This document shows positions 49,724 through 58,903 of a stretch of 64,000 nt of DNA, piece after piece (positions within the stretch are counted from its first letter, which is position 1; the number at the start of each line of letters is the position of its first letter). Source of the DNA: Clostridiales bacterium (GTDB lineage Bacteria; Bacillota; Clostridia; Christensenellales; Aristaeellaceae); contig SVGP01000011.1 in the NCBI GenBank assembly GCA_015056255.1, positions 23,679 to 87,678 on the forward strand, given 5' to 3'. Made by a program: the position numbers and the translations under genes. Under the pieces are notes generated by a model. The model searched no databases. It was given only the letters and a program-made list of their open reading frames with translations, and was not told the DNA's origin.

Positions 49724-51970
49724 TTATGCGCCGTAGGTGGTGCGCTCGATGATTTCGCGCTGCACAACAGGGCTTAAGGTGACAAACCGGGCGCTGAAGC
49801 CGCCGATTCTGACGATCAGATCCTGATAATTCTCCGGGTTCTTCATGGCCTTTTCAAGGTCGTCTTTCCCGATTACGCACAGATTCGTCTGAACGCCGCC
49901 GTTTTCGTAGAAAGCGCGAAGAACGGTCGAAACCTTGTCTATGGAGGAAGCAAACAGCTCCTTTGAAAAGCGCACGTTGTTGATTACGCCCACATGCTTT
50001 TCGTTGTCAAACTTCGCCATGGAATTCAAAAGCGCCGTAACGCCGCACTTGTCCGCGCCCGTCGACGGACCGTTTCCATTGGCCATAGGGCTGCCCTTTT
50101 TCCTTCCACAGGCGGAGGCGGCGCAGAAATTGCCCCATTCCGCGCTCATGGAATTATTGACGCTCACAATGCCATAGTGGTTTAATCCCGTCTTTTTGCC
50201 GGCCTCCGTCGTAAGATCGGCAAGATCGCTGAAAAGTTTGGTCGCCGTTTCATCCGCATAATCGTCGTCGTTTCCGTATTTGGGGGCGTTTATGCACATT
50301 CTGCGTTCCCGCTCATAACCCTCAAAGTCATTGTCCAGCATTTGGGCGAGCTTTGTAAGCGAGAATCTTTTTTCCTCATACACAAGTTTCTTAATTGCCG
50401 TCAGGCTGTCGGCGCAGCTGATCACACCGAACATTTCGCTGGACGCATTCAGATATCGTACGCCGCCTTCAAATACGCTCTTTCCGCGCGCAATGCAGTC
50501 GTCCAACAGAAGGCTCAGATGCAGATACGGCGCGTTTTCGCCGGCAACAGTGTAGTTCAGGTATTTATGCACAGCAAAGTGCTCGATCACGGGTTTCAAC
50601 TGCGCAAGCACTGCCGCGTACAGCTTGTCATAGGTATCAAATTCTGTAATTTCGCCCGTTTTCACGCCGCAGTCCACATTATGATACGCGTCGCGCCCGT
50701 TGTGCAGGGCAAGCTCCAGCGCCTTGAGGGCGCTGATTCCATTGTTGGGCGTTCCTACACTCATGCCGTGAAGCACATATTCGCCGCAGCCGAAGGGCAC
50801 ATACTGCCGGGCTTCCTCAAGCGGCACGCCGTATACCTTCATAACGGCAGGCACATTGGTTTCGTCCGAATAGATGATAGGAAAGGTCGTTCCCTCCGCG
50901 TTTACCTCCATGGCCTTTCTGAAAACCTTTTCGTCCATGCCCTTATAATAGCGAAGCGTCAACTGCGGAACGGTTTCCCTGAACAAACGCGAAGCTTCCA
51001 TAATGGCAATCGCCAGCCGGTCGGCGGCTTTTTCGTTTTTTCTGCCCACGCCGCCCACGATGATTCGGCAATCGTGCACCTTGTTGATTTCCTTCAGGTG
51101 CTTGTAAAGATACAATATGATCTTAACGCCCTCATCTTCAGTAATTCGCCCTTCATCCACATCGCGGGCATACAGCGCGCCCAGATAATCATCCATGCGA
51201 CCGTAGTTCATCAGATCCGAGCTCACGGAATAAATCCACATCAGCTGAACGCCCTCAAGGAAGGTTTTCGGCGCGTCATGCATGATGTTTCGAAGCGCGC
51301 TGGCCATATTGCTAAAGCGAAGAGCGGCCTTTTCGTCCCGCGCTTTTTCCGCCATATCCATCGCCTGATCGCGATACCGCGCACAGGCCTTGCGCAGGGA
51401 TTCAATCCACATTTTAAGCGCAGCATAAAAGGAGTTTTCTCCGTTTTTGCGGGCGTTTTCGTCAATCTCTTTTTCGAGCCCGTCAAAGCCCAATCGAATC
51501 AGCTTGTCAAAATCCAGATTGGTGCCCGCGACTCTGCAGCCGCTGTTGCCAACGCCCGGCGCGTGATAGCTGCGGTTCGGAACATAGCCGTAGCGCGAAG
51601 CAAACGCGATTTCAAGCTTGCGCGCAGTATGCTCCTCGCGCCAGAACGCCGCCACAGCTTCAAGCGCATATTTTTCGCTCGCCGTCAGCTCCTTTTCCGA
51701 ACTGACCATGGCGTTTGTGAAGCTGTATTCGTCAAAATAATAGGTATAGCAGCTGCTCATGGCTGAAAAACCGCCCACCTGCGAGGTAAAACCTACAAAA
51801 TCATGCTCGTATCGCCCGGCGATGCCGTCGTTTTCGTCTATGGGCATGAGAATATGCTCCAGCTGAAAATCCAAGCATGCCGCTTCGCGCAGGAATTTGT
51901 CGTGTGCGTATGCTTTATATACACGCGTAAATTCGATTGCGTTTCTGAGTTTTTCGATATGACTTTTCAT
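49724..51970 (-). CDS. Glycyl radical enzyme of the pyruvate formate-lyase/dehydratase superfamily, substrate unknown
   Basis: Anaerobic radical enzyme of 748 residues. The C-terminal glycyl radical loop is VRIGGFSARFVTLSP. The active-site cysteine lies in VPFGCGEYVLHG, with a Glu two residues later as in diol and choline dehydratases rather than the Cys-Cys of true pyruvate formate-lyase. The sequence around it (GCGEY) differs from the common GCVE. No activating radical-SAM enzyme is in the window, so one must act in trans. Monocistronic, with RBS GGGAGGAG and a possible promoter at 52020-52048. It is next to, but separated from, the sugar operon. Confidence 0.88.
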   Translation of the reverse strand: MKSHIEKLRNAIEFTRVYKAYAHDKFLREAACLDFQLEHILMPIDENDGIAGRYEHDFVGFTSQVGGFSAMSSCYTYYFDEYSFTNAMVSSEKELTASEKYALEAVAAFWREEHTARKLEIAFASRYGYVPNRSYHAPGVGNSGCRVAGTNLDFDKLIRLGFDGLEKEIDENARKNGENSFYAALKMWIESLRKACARYRDQAMDMAEKARDEKAALRFSNMASALRNIMHDAPKTFLEGVQLMWIYSVSSDLMNYGRMDDYLGALYARDVDEGRITEDEGVKIILYLYKHLKEINKVHDCRIIVGGVGRKNEKAADRLAIAIMEASRLFRETVPQLTLRYYKGMDEKVFRKAMEVNAEGTTFPIIYSDETNVPAVMKVYGVPLEEARQYVPFGCGEYVLHGMSVGTPNNGISALKALELALHNGRDAYHNVDCGVKTGEITEFDTYDKLYAAVLAQLKPVIEHFAVHKYLNYTVAGENAPYLHLSLLLDDCIARGKSVFEGGVRYLNASSEMFGVISCADSLTAIKKLVYEEKRFSLTKLAQMLDNDFEGYERERRMCINAPKYGNDDDYADETATKLFSDLADLTTEAGKKTGLNHYGIVSVNNSMSAEWGNFCAASACGRKKGSPMANGNGPSTGADKCGVTALLNSMAKFDNEKHVGVINNVRFSKELFASSIDKVSTVLRAFYENGGVQTNLCVIGKDDLEKAMKNPENYQDLIVRIGGFSARFVTLSPVVQREIIERTTYGA

Positions 51971-52019
51971 GCTGCTCCTCCCGGTACCCTTAAGTACAAT
52001 CGTTTTTCACTTATTTATA

Positions 52020-52048
52020 ATCATACTCTCTTTTTCGTGGCTTGTCTA
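52020..52048 (-). promoter_or_regulatory. Possible promoter of the glycyl radical enzyme gene
   Basis: Minus strand TAGACA (52043-52048), 17-nt spacer, TATGAT (52020-52025), about 50 nt before the start. Moderate match. Confidence 0.5.
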
Positions 52049-52255
52049 CTGTTGTATTAAAAATGTCAGTTCGAGTTCAGCTTTGGGATAAGCCTCGGCC
52101 AGCCTGGCGACTGCATGGCCGTAGGGAACATAAGTTGCGTAAACAACTTTCGCAAGATAAACAGAATTACCGCACATTAGACACACAATGCATATACAGA
52201 AGGCTCCGGAGCGCTTCACAATGCACTCCGGAGCCTTGAAACAATAATAATTCAA
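52049..52255. other. Intergenic region with hairpin and a weak coding remnant
   Basis: The 302-bp gap between the GRE and deoC genes contains a perfect inverted repeat, AAGGCTCCGGAG (52200-52211) / CTCCGGAGCCTT (52226-52237), likely the end of the deoC operon transcript although the T-run is poor. A minus-strand frame ending at 52046 contains AYVPYGHAV-like sequence (TYVPYGHAVARLAEAYPKAE) that looks protein-like but has no start or family I recognise. Confidence 0.4.
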
Positions 52256-52272
52256 TTATACCGTCTTACCCA

Positions 52273-52968
52273 TCAAAACTCAATAAAGCCGCCCTGCTGA
52301 TTGATCGCATCCACAATCGCGCAACCGGCGCTGGTGCCCAAACGCGTTGCGCCTGCAACCAGCATGGCTTTTGCGTCTTCAATCGTGCGGATACCGCCTG
52401 CTGCCTTTACGTTAAGCGCATTTCCGACCATTGACTTCATCAGTCGAACGTCGTCCAGCGTCGCGCCGCCGGTTCCGAAACCGGTGGAGGTTTTGATAAA
52501 ATCGGGCTTTACTTTAAGCGCGATTTCGCACATCGTCTTTTTCTCGTCATCGGTCAAATAGCAGTTTTCAAAAATAACCTTGATCGTGCGGCTGTATTCA
52601 CGGCACACATCGACGATGGAACGCATCTCCTTTTCGATGTAGGCATGGTTTCCGCTTTTTAATTCGCCAATATTGATTACGTAATCAATTTCATCCGCGC
52701 CGTTCAGAATCGCCTGACGGGTTTCGAAAACCTTGTCGGCAATGGTGGTCTGTCCAAGACAAAAGCCGATGGCCGCGCCTACAAGCACGTCGGATCCTTT
52801 TAAAAATTCCTTGCATTTTCTGACCGGCGCAGAATTGATGGCGACCATTTTAAAATCATATTCGGCGCTGGTTTTGCAGAAGGCGCGGAAATCCTCTGTG
52901 GTAGCAAAGGGCTTGAGCAGGGTTTGATCGATCATTTTTGCAACTTCGTGCGAAGAGAGCTTAGGCAT
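52273..52968 (-). CDS. deoC: Deoxyribose-phosphate aldolase
   Basis: Class I aldolase of 231 residues, standard for DeoC. It splits 2-deoxyribose 5-phosphate into glyceraldehyde 3-phosphate and acetaldehyde. The Schiff-base lysine is in DFIKTSTGFGTGGAT. KVIFENCYLT and the C-terminal KAAGGIRTIEDAKAM (second active-site Lys region, phosphate binding) are present. The N-terminus IDQTLLKPFATTEDF is the usual DHTLLKP motif. Last gene of the six-gene sugar operon, 16 nt after the kinase gene. In this context the substrate may be a kinase product other than deoxyribose 5-phosphate. Confidence 0.95.
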   Translation of the reverse strand: MPKLSSHEVAKMIDQTLLKPFATTEDFRAFCKTSAEYDFKMVAINSAPVRKCKEFLKGSDVLVGAAIGFCLGQTTIADKVFETRQAILNGADEIDYVINIGELKSGNHAYIEKEMRSIVDVCREYSRTIKVIFENCYLTDDEKKTMCEIALKVKPDFIKTSTGFGTGGATLDDVRLMKSMVGNALNVKAAGGIRTIEDAKAMLVAGATRLGTSAGCAIVDAINQQGGFIEF

Positions 52969-52984
52969 GGTTGATCTTCCTTTC

Positions 52985-54490
52985 TTAAAGCTTTCTGTAA
53001 ATATCGTGAAGTGCAGTTACGCTTTCCTTATACAAACTGACCTTAGGCTGATATACCTCGTAAACAGACGCATCCGGCTTGAACCGCCGGGTAATGTTCA
53101 CGTGCTTTTGGGCTTCCTTTTTCAGATCCGGGTAAATACCGGCGGCATAACCTGCAAGCATGGCGCTGCCCCAGGAGCCGGTGTCGGAAACGTCCAAAGC
53201 GGCATACTCTACGCCCAGAATATCCGATTTGATCTGATTGAACAAATCGCTTTTCGAGCCGCCCCCGATGGCATACACCTCGCGCGGCGTTTCATGCGTC
53301 AAATTCCAAAGAATCCGACTGTAGGTTGCATATTCATAGCCGATGGACTCCATAACGGCTCTGTACATATGCGCGCGGTTATGGCGATAGGAAAGCCCCA
53401 TGAACGATCCGCGAACATACGGATCGTTCGGACACACGCGGCCGGAAAAATGCGGAACAAACATCAGCTTATCGCTTCCGGCAGAAATCTTTTCGGCCTC
53501 ACGCGCAAGCGTTTCATAGGAAATCGCCTCGTTGTCCTCACGGAAAATATCCCTGATCCAGCGAATGCAGAGCCCGCCGCCGCCAATGTAAGCAAGCGGA
53601 AGCCAGAGCTCGGGCAGAATCGAACGGGCGTACAAAATCGTTTCGTTCTCGGTATCAGGCGAGAAACGGCGCGTACAGGACGCAAACACCGACGCGGTTC
53701 CCGCAACATCAAACGCGAGCCCTTCTTCCACGATTCCCGCGCCGAAAGCCGTCGCGGCCTGATCGCCCGCGCCTGCGCAGACAATCACATTCTCCGTAAG
53801 ACCGCACATTTGAGCGGCATTTTTCGTTAATCTTCCGACAACCTCCCACGGCGCGGCAATGCGGGGCATTTTCTCAGGATCAACAGCAAAATGCGCAAGC
53901 AGCTCGTCTGACCAGCGCATGTTCCTGACGTCTCCAAAGCCGGAGAAATGCATGCAGGTATAGTCAAGATACGCCTGATCCGCTTTGAGCCTGCACAGTT
54001 TACCCGCAACATACGTTACAGGCAAAACAAACTTAGCTGCCTTCTGATAAATTTCGGGATAACGCCTCTTCCACCTGAGCACCTTTGGACCGTGGTTGTA
54101 GCTGACCGGCGCGCCCGTAAGCTCGATGATGCGCTGCCCCGCTTCTTTTTTCATAATCGCGATTTCAGGATCACACCGGGTATCGAGCCAGGAATCATAC
54201 GGTGTTACGGCATCGAAATTTTCATCAATCGCCATGATGCCGGCCATCTGGCCGTCCATACCGATTGCAGCGACGTCCGAAGACTTTACGCTACTTTTTT
54301 CCACAACGCTCCTGATTGTGCGGACAACCGACATTAGAATTTCCTCGGGATCCTGCTCAATCGCGCCGACCTCCGGCTCAATCAGGCGCGAAGCCTCGAA
54401 AGCGGAGGCAACCAGCGCGCCGTTTTCATGATACAGGCATGTTTTCGTCCCCTGCGTGCCAATGTCCACGCCCAATAAATACTGAGGCAT
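52985..54490 (-). CDS. FGGY-family carbohydrate kinase (xylulokinase-like)
   Basis: Sugar kinase of 501 residues. The N-terminal ATPase lobe opens YLLGVDIGTQGTKTCLYHENG, and the FGGY core includes GMDGQMAGIMAID. The C-lobe signature is YAIGGGSKSDLFNQIKSDIL (adenosine motif), with AMLAGYAAGIY near the end. It is nearest to xylulokinase-type FGGY enzymes by length and motifs, but its ketose could be xylulose, a deoxyketose or another ketopentose. It follows the isomerase-like gene by 3 nt and precedes deoC by 16 nt, so phosphorylation would feed an aldolase step. RBS GGAGG. Confidence 0.9.
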   Translation of the reverse strand: MPQYLLGVDIGTQGTKTCLYHENGALVASAFEASRLIEPEVGAIEQDPEEILMSVVRTIRSVVEKSSVKSSDVAAIGMDGQMAGIMAIDENFDAVTPYDSWLDTRCDPEIAIMKKEAGQRIIELTGAPVSYNHGPKVLRWKRRYPEIYQKAAKFVLPVTYVAGKLCRLKADQAYLDYTCMHFSGFGDVRNMRWSDELLAHFAVDPEKMPRIAAPWEVVGRLTKNAAQMCGLTENVIVCAGAGDQAATAFGAGIVEEGLAFDVAGTASVFASCTRRFSPDTENETILYARSILPELWLPLAYIGGGGLCIRWIRDIFREDNEAISYETLAREAEKISAGSDKLMFVPHFSGRVCPNDPYVRGSFMGLSYRHNRAHMYRAVMESIGYEYATYSRILWNLTHETPREVYAIGGGSKSDLFNQIKSDILGVEYAALDVSDTGSWGSAMLAGYAAGIYPDLKKEAQKHVNITRRFKPDASVYEVYQPKVSLYKESVTALHDIYRKL

Positions 54491-54493
54491 GCT

Positions 54494-55915
54494 TTAACCC
54501 TCCATCAGCTCGACATCCAGCTTCAAGAGCCTGGCCAGATTTAGCAGCTCCTCCACATGATCGCCGTATACGCCGTGGATATGGTTGCAAGGGAAATTAC
54601 TCAGGAAGCGGTCCGCGCTCACCTGAAGTCTTGCAAATGCAATCGGCCACTGAGGCGTGGTAAGCTGTCCGAGCGCCTCCATCTTCTCTCTGTCAAACTG
54701 AACCAGTTCTGCCGGAACAATGGTGAGAACATACCTGTTTCCCTTGCGCGCAAGACGGGCAAAGGTGAATTTTCCGGGCGCGGCAAAATGATGAACGCTG
54801 GCGCCACCCGCCGGATAATCCACGGTTTCAGGCAGGAACGAAGTCAGGCGCAGGTTTTCCTCAGGAACGTCGGACGCAGCCGCAAAATAAGTGGCATGCG
54901 TTCCGGAATTGGAGAAGAACCAAACGTCGTTTTCAAAATCAAAATGGCGTACATCGCAGAAAAGCACGGGCTTTCCGGTAATGAGCTTGAAAATCTGCAT
55001 GGTGAGCGCGCCGTCCATATCCGCCTCCGTGGCGGCGACAGTAGGTTCCTTGGGGCCGTTCCAGTCGTAGGGATCGTTCAAAAACGCCTCGGCCACGTCC
55101 ATCGTGCAATAATGCTCGGTCAGATCGCCGTGCGCCTTAATGCCTACAAAATCCAGATGGCGCTCGTGAATGAGCTTTTTGAGGCCGAGATACGAGCGAA
55201 TCTGCGTGCGCAGAATGTCGGGCGTGAGATTCTTTCCATTGTAACCCACCTTCAGGGCGTTGTCCTCAATCCACTTAAGGCCCTTCTCAACTTCGATCGC
55301 GTCCGCCGCAAGGCCGGCTCGGACGATGTCCTCCTGCTCAATATTTTCAACGTCAATGCCAAAAAGCTTCTGCCACTGATCGAGATTGGCCACCGCCGTA
55401 TACATGCCCAGCGGACGACCGCCGAAGTTGCCGAAGGTCATGCCGCGCATGCGGGTGACGACGGAAGCCGCGCGAAGGAAGCGATCCACCTTTTGGAACA
55501 CGGCTTCATCCTTGATCGAGCCCCAGATTCGTCCATACGGACGATCCAGCTGATCCAGCGTTCCGGCGGCTGCCAGCATGCCGACCATGCCGCACTGGGA
55601 CGGATGAAGATTGCAGAACAGAAGGAATGGGCCGGGCGCGATAGCGGTTGCAACGGCGGTAAACTGCGGATAGCACCAGATGGAATAGTTGATCATGGTA
55701 ACTTCCACATTGGCCTCGCGCAGACGCATGGCTTCGCGTCTGGCTGCGTCGTTGGTATAAAGCGGTTCGGCAGCGGCGACCACTTCATATTTGCCGCTTT
55801 TTTCCAATTCTTCAATGATTTCCTGCTGATATTTCATGGTGATGGGGAGATATTCCTTATGCAGATGCTCTCTGCCATCGGACATGGTAAGCAGGCCGAC
55901 TTTAATCTTTTTCAT
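54494..55915 (-). CDS. L-fucose/L-arabinose isomerase-family protein
   Basis: Protein of 473 residues with the layout of L-fucose isomerase: an N-terminal Rossmann-like domain (VGLLTMSDGREHLHKEYLPI) and a middle domain with MTFGNFGGRPLGMYTAV. The C-terminal barrel is HFAAPGKFTFARLARKGNRYVL, as in fucose/arabinose isomerases. It would convert an aldose to a ketose for the following kinase. Metal-ligand residues were not all assigned, so a related isomerase function is possible. It is encoded 3 nt after the epimerase and 3 nt before the kinase, all coupled. RBS GAGGAAA. Confidence 0.85.
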   Translation of the reverse strand: MKKIKVGLLTMSDGREHLHKEYLPITMKYQQEIIEELEKSGKYEVVAAAEPLYTNDAARREAMRLREANVEVTMINYSIWCYPQFTAVATAIAPGPFLLFCNLHPSQCGMVGMLAAAGTLDQLDRPYGRIWGSIKDEAVFQKVDRFLRAASVVTRMRGMTFGNFGGRPLGMYTAVANLDQWQKLFGIDVENIEQEDIVRAGLAADAIEVEKGLKWIEDNALKVGYNGKNLTPDILRTQIRSYLGLKKLIHERHLDFVGIKAHGDLTEHYCTMDVAEAFLNDPYDWNGPKEPTVAATEADMDGALTMQIFKLITGKPVLFCDVRHFDFENDVWFFSNSGTHATYFAAASDVPEENLRLTSFLPETVDYPAGGASVHHFAAPGKFTFARLARKGNRYVLTIVPAELVQFDREKMEALGQLTTPQWPIAFARLQVSADRFLSNFPCNHIHGVYGDHVEELLNLARLLKLDVELMEG

Positions 55916-55918
55916 CTG

Positions 55919-56803
55919 TTATTTCCTCTCCGAAAGCTTCCGGCGCATGAAGTTCAGCGCAAAGCTTGCTTCGTTGTCCATATAGGCTTCGTCTCCGTTA
56001 TCGGAAAGATCATGCCATACCTTGATGTCGCGTCCGACCGCGCCGCCCATCTTGATGAAGGGTTCCATCACGATTCTGCCGGTATATCCGGCGTCCTTTA
56101 AGCCCTGAACCACGTCGTCCCAGGGCATATGGCCGCGTCCGGGCACCTTGCGGTTGGCTTCGCCGATGTGGAAGTGGCCGATGTAGCCCGCCGACTGCCG
56201 GATTGCGTCCCCGATAAAGTCTTCTTCAATGTTCATATGGAAGGCGTCCAGCAAAAGCTTTACCTGATCAGAGCCAACTTCATCCACAAAACGTCGTCCC
56301 TCCGCAGCGGTATTGATCAGAAACTGCTCAAAGCGGTTGACAACCTCAAGGCAATAAAGAACGCCCTCGTCCGCCGCACTCTGCGCGGCTTTTCGCACGC
56401 TGTTTACGCTTCTGTCCCACCAAGCGGATTTATCGGTCAGGGGCTGATTCATAACTGCCGGCCAGCAGCCGTACAGGATGCCGCCCAGAACCTTTCCGCC
56501 CATCTCGCCCACACAGCCAAGGAGCTTTTTCACGTACTCAACCGCATTTTCGCGCACGCTGTCGTCCGCATTGGCCATGTCATATTCCCTGGGAAGGCCA
56601 ATGCAATAGGTAAGCTCGATTCCCTCGTCCTTCGCCGCATTGGCGATGTCGAGACGCTGAGCCTTTGTCATATCTACGATACTGCCCGCAGCAAGCTCCA
56701 GCACGTCAAAGCCGATCTTCGCGGCCTTCTTTACGTAATGAATGTAGTTAGCTTCCCACTCTCTCTCCCAGAAAGCGTAATAAATACCGACAGGATTCAA
56801 CAT
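55919..56803 (-). CDS. Xylose-isomerase-like TIM-barrel sugar epimerase (D-tagatose/D-psicose 3-epimerase family)
   Basis: Protein of 294 residues in the sugar phosphate isomerase/epimerase superfamily. The metal ligands of ketose 3-epimerases can be traced: Glu in CLEVVNRFEQF, Asp in LLLDAFHMNIEED, His in GHFHIGEANR and Glu in IVMEPF. Such enzymes invert C3 of a ketose. Start chosen at 56803 because AGGAGG lies 6 nt upstream; the earlier ATG at 56809 overlaps the site. It lies between the alcohol dehydrogenase (12-nt gap) and the isomerase-like gene, so C3 inversion would follow oxidation of a polyol or precede phosphorylation. Confidence 0.88.
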   Translation of the reverse strand: MLNPVGIYYAFWEREWEANYIHYVKKAAKIGFDVLELAAGSIVDMTKAQRLDIANAAKDEGIELTYCIGLPREYDMANADDSVRENAVEYVKKLLGCVGEMGGKVLGGILYGCWPAVMNQPLTDKSAWWDRSVNSVRKAAQSAADEGVLYCLEVVNRFEQFLINTAAEGRRFVDEVGSDQVKLLLDAFHMNIEEDFIGDAIRQSAGYIGHFHIGEANRKVPGRGHMPWDDVVQGLKDAGYTGRIVMEPFIKMGGAVGRDIKVWHDLSDNGDEAYMDNEASFALNFMRRKLSERK

Positions 56804-56815
56804 GCACATCCTCCT

Positions 56816-57844
56816 TTATTCGAATTCAATCACGGATTTCATGCCGCCGGCCGCTGCTGCAAACTGAAACGCCTCGTTAATCTGCTTAAGCGAAAAGCGG
56901 TGGGTGATCAGACGGCGGATGGGCAAAACGCCGCTTTCCACCAGCCGGAGACATTTTCTGTACTGACTCAGACTGGAACGGGATGTTCCTGAAACCACAA
57001 GATGCTTGTAATGAATCAGATTGGTATCAAGCATCACGGGCTGCTTGGCGGCAGGCAATCCGCCGAAAAAGCTTACGCGTCCAAACATCGCCATTAATGA
57101 AAGCGACTCGCTCTGCGCCTTGGGCGAAGGACAAGCCGTTACGCATACGTCCAGCCCCCGGTTTTTCGTGCTTTTCATGATGTAATCCTTAAGCTCATTG
57201 CCCGCATAGATTTCAATACCGGGCAAAAGTTCCTTTGCGTATGCAAGGCGCTCTTCGGAAAGGTCGTGCAGAATCACCTTTCCAGCGCCCGCCATAATCG
57301 CAAGCATCGCATGCATGCAGCCGATCGGGCCCGCCCCGATGATCAGGACAAAATCGCCCGCCTGCACCTTATAGCTTTCAAACGCGTTGTATACGCAGGA
57401 GAGCGGCTCCGCAACGGCCGCTTCCGCAAAGGAGATATCATCGCTTAATTGGCAGACGTTTCCCTGTCTTACGGCGTCGGACGGAATGAGCGCATATTCC
57501 TGAAAAGCGCCGTCCATATTGATGCCGAGCGCCTGATATTCGGGGCAAAGGTGCGTTCTTCCGGAAACGCACTGATCGCAAATGCCGCAGCCCATATTGG
57601 GCGCGACGGCCACCCTGTCCCCCACTTTGTAGCCTTTTACGCGCTCGCCAAGCGCATAAATTTCTCCCGCCACTTCATGTCCCAAAACCAGCTTCTGCTT
57701 GGGCGCCTGCTGCCACATGCGGATATCCGTTCCACACAATGCAGCCGCCTTCACGCGAACAACCATTTCCTCGGGACCGGGCGTGGGGATCGGTCTTTCT
57801 TCCATAACCAGAGTTTTTGCGTCTGTCCAAACCGCTGCTTTCAA
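56816..57844 (-). CDS. Zinc-dependent medium-chain alcohol (polyol) dehydrogenase
   Basis: NAD-dependent dehydrogenase of 342 residues. Catalytic zinc ligands are in ALCGTDIRMW and LGHEVAGE; the structural zinc site is CGICDQCVSGRTHLC. The Rossmann loop is LIIGAGPIGCMHAM. The group includes sorbitol and galactitol-1-phosphate dehydrogenases, so a polyol is the likely substrate. The start is an unusual TTG at 57844, supported by GGGAGGG about 8 nt upstream and by family length; the nearby ATG is out of frame. Second gene of the operon, 21 nt after the Gfo/Idh/MocA gene. Confidence 0.9.
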   Translation of the reverse strand: MKAAVWTDAKTLVMEERPIPTPGPEEMVVRVKAAALCGTDIRMWQQAPKQKLVLGHEVAGEIYALGERVKGYKVGDRVAVAPNMGCGICDQCVSGRTHLCPEYQALGINMDGAFQEYALIPSDAVRQGNVCQLSDDISFAEAAVAEPLSCVYNAFESYKVQAGDFVLIIGAGPIGCMHAMLAIMAGAGKVILHDLSEERLAYAKELLPGIEIYAGNELKDYIMKSTKNRGLDVCVTACPSPKAQSESLSLMAMFGRVSFFGGLPAAKQPVMLDTNLIHYKHLVVSGTSRSSLSQYRKCLRLVESGVLPIRRLITHRFSLKQINEAFQFAAAAGGMKSVIEFE

Positions 57845-57865
57845 AATACATCCCTCCCGAAAAGC

Positions 57866-58879
57866 TTACAGCGTAACAATGCGTTTTTCAATAATAGAAA
57901 GGTTTCCGGCGTTTACCACGCGAACCGCCATCTTGCCGTCAAAGCCGGTGACGGAGGGCGTTTCGTCTTTTTCGATGCAATCAATAAAATGCTGATCCTC
58001 CGCGCAGTACGCGTCAATGAACAGCTTGCGCCAGCTGGTGACGTGCGGCGTTTTGATGCGTCCATCCTTCGACGAACACGCGGTAACAAATTGCTCCTGC
58101 GTGCGTCCTACGCGGATCACGCCGTGTGTGCCGACAATTTCCGTCTGCGCATCATAACCGTAGCCGACGCCCTGCGCGCCGTCGATACAGCCCTGAACGC
58201 CGTTTTCAAACGAACAGGTCATCAAAACATTATCGTAGAAATCCGGAAAGTCGCTTCTGGCGTCCGGACAGCGATAATTTCCGCTGATGGCGTACACGCT
58301 TTTAAACTCACTCTGGCCAAACCAACGCAGGGTATCGATATCGTGTGAGTTGACCTCCGCCAGCGGGCCGTTGCTTTTTCTGATGTCATACATCCACGGC
58401 TGCGGAATGCTGGGCCCGCGGGTATGGGACTTGATTAAAACCACATCGCCGATCTCGCCGGCGTCGAGCATGTTTTTAGCCTCGACAAAGCTCGCATCAA
58501 AGCGGCGCATAAAGCCGATCTGCAGTTTTACATTGTTCTTTTTCGCCGCGTCAATCATGCGTTCGCATTCGTCTTCGTTCATTGCCATGGGTTTTTCGCA
58601 CAGAATGTGCTTTCCTGCCGCCGCCGCATTCAAAACGATTTCACAATGGTATTTGGTCGGCGATACGATGATCACCGCGTCCACATCGCTTCTTTCAAGC
58701 GCTTCTCTGTAATCCGTATAGGAAGGAATATCGCCCAATTCCTTGCGCGCGTTTTCCAGCGCCTCGGAAACGGGATCCGCAAGCGCCGTAAGACGCGCGC
58801 CTTCAATAACGCCCCGCGCAAAGTTTCTTCCGTGAATCAATCCCGCTCTTCCGCATCCGATCAGACATACGCCAATCAT
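57866..58879 (-). CDS. Gfo/Idh/MocA family oxidoreductase (inositol 2-dehydrogenase-like)
   Basis: NAD(P)-dependent sugar or cyclitol dehydrogenase of 337 residues. The Rossmann start is VCLIGCGRAGLIHGRNF, and the diagnostic lysine motif is HILCEKPMAMNEDE. A catalytic His/Asp region follows in EVNSHDIDTLRW, like IolG and related enzymes. Start at 58879 is backed by AGGGGAG, 6 nt upstream; an ORF from 58906 would include it. First gene of the sugar operon, behind a TTGACA/TATAAT promoter and two operator-like palindromes. Probably oxidises a cyclitol, aldose or polyol as the first step. Confidence 0.92.
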   Translation of the reverse strand: MIGVCLIGCGRAGLIHGRNFARGVIEGARLTALADPVSEALENARKELGDIPSYTDYREALERSDVDAVIIVSPTKYHCEIVLNAAAAGKHILCEKPMAMNEDECERMIDAAKKNNVKLQIGFMRRFDASFVEAKNMLDAGEIGDVVLIKSHTRGPSIPQPWMYDIRKSNGPLAEVNSHDIDTLRWFGQSEFKSVYAISGNYRCPDARSDFPDFYDNVLMTCSFENGVQGCIDGAQGVGYGYDAQTEIVGTHGVIRVGRTQEQFVTACSSKDGRIKTPHVTSWRKLFIDAYCAEDQHFIDCIEKDETPSVTGFDGKMAVRVVNAGNLSIIEKRIVTL

Positions 58880-58903
58880 AAATTTCTCCCCTCGCTTTTC
58901 GTG

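Noticed and set aside
50342..51766. A 474-codon plus-strand frame opposite the glycyl radical enzyme
   Set aside because: It is the complement of a clear enzyme gene with all motifs; the translation is rich in His and Arg as expected for a shadow.
52046..52255. A small minus-strand coding gene
   Set aside because: It contains a protein-like stretch, but has no RBS, starts in hairpin sequence and matches no family I recognise; kept only as a note in the intergenic entry.
54557..56101. A 514-codon plus-strand frame opposite the isomerase and epimerase genes
   Set aside because: It is antisense to two well-supported coupled genes and shows no domain of its own.
49724..58879. Bacterial microcompartment for diol or deoxysugar use
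   Set aside because: No shell-protein genes, aldehyde dehydrogenase or encapsulation peptides were seen, despite DeoC and a glycyl radical enzyme nearby.
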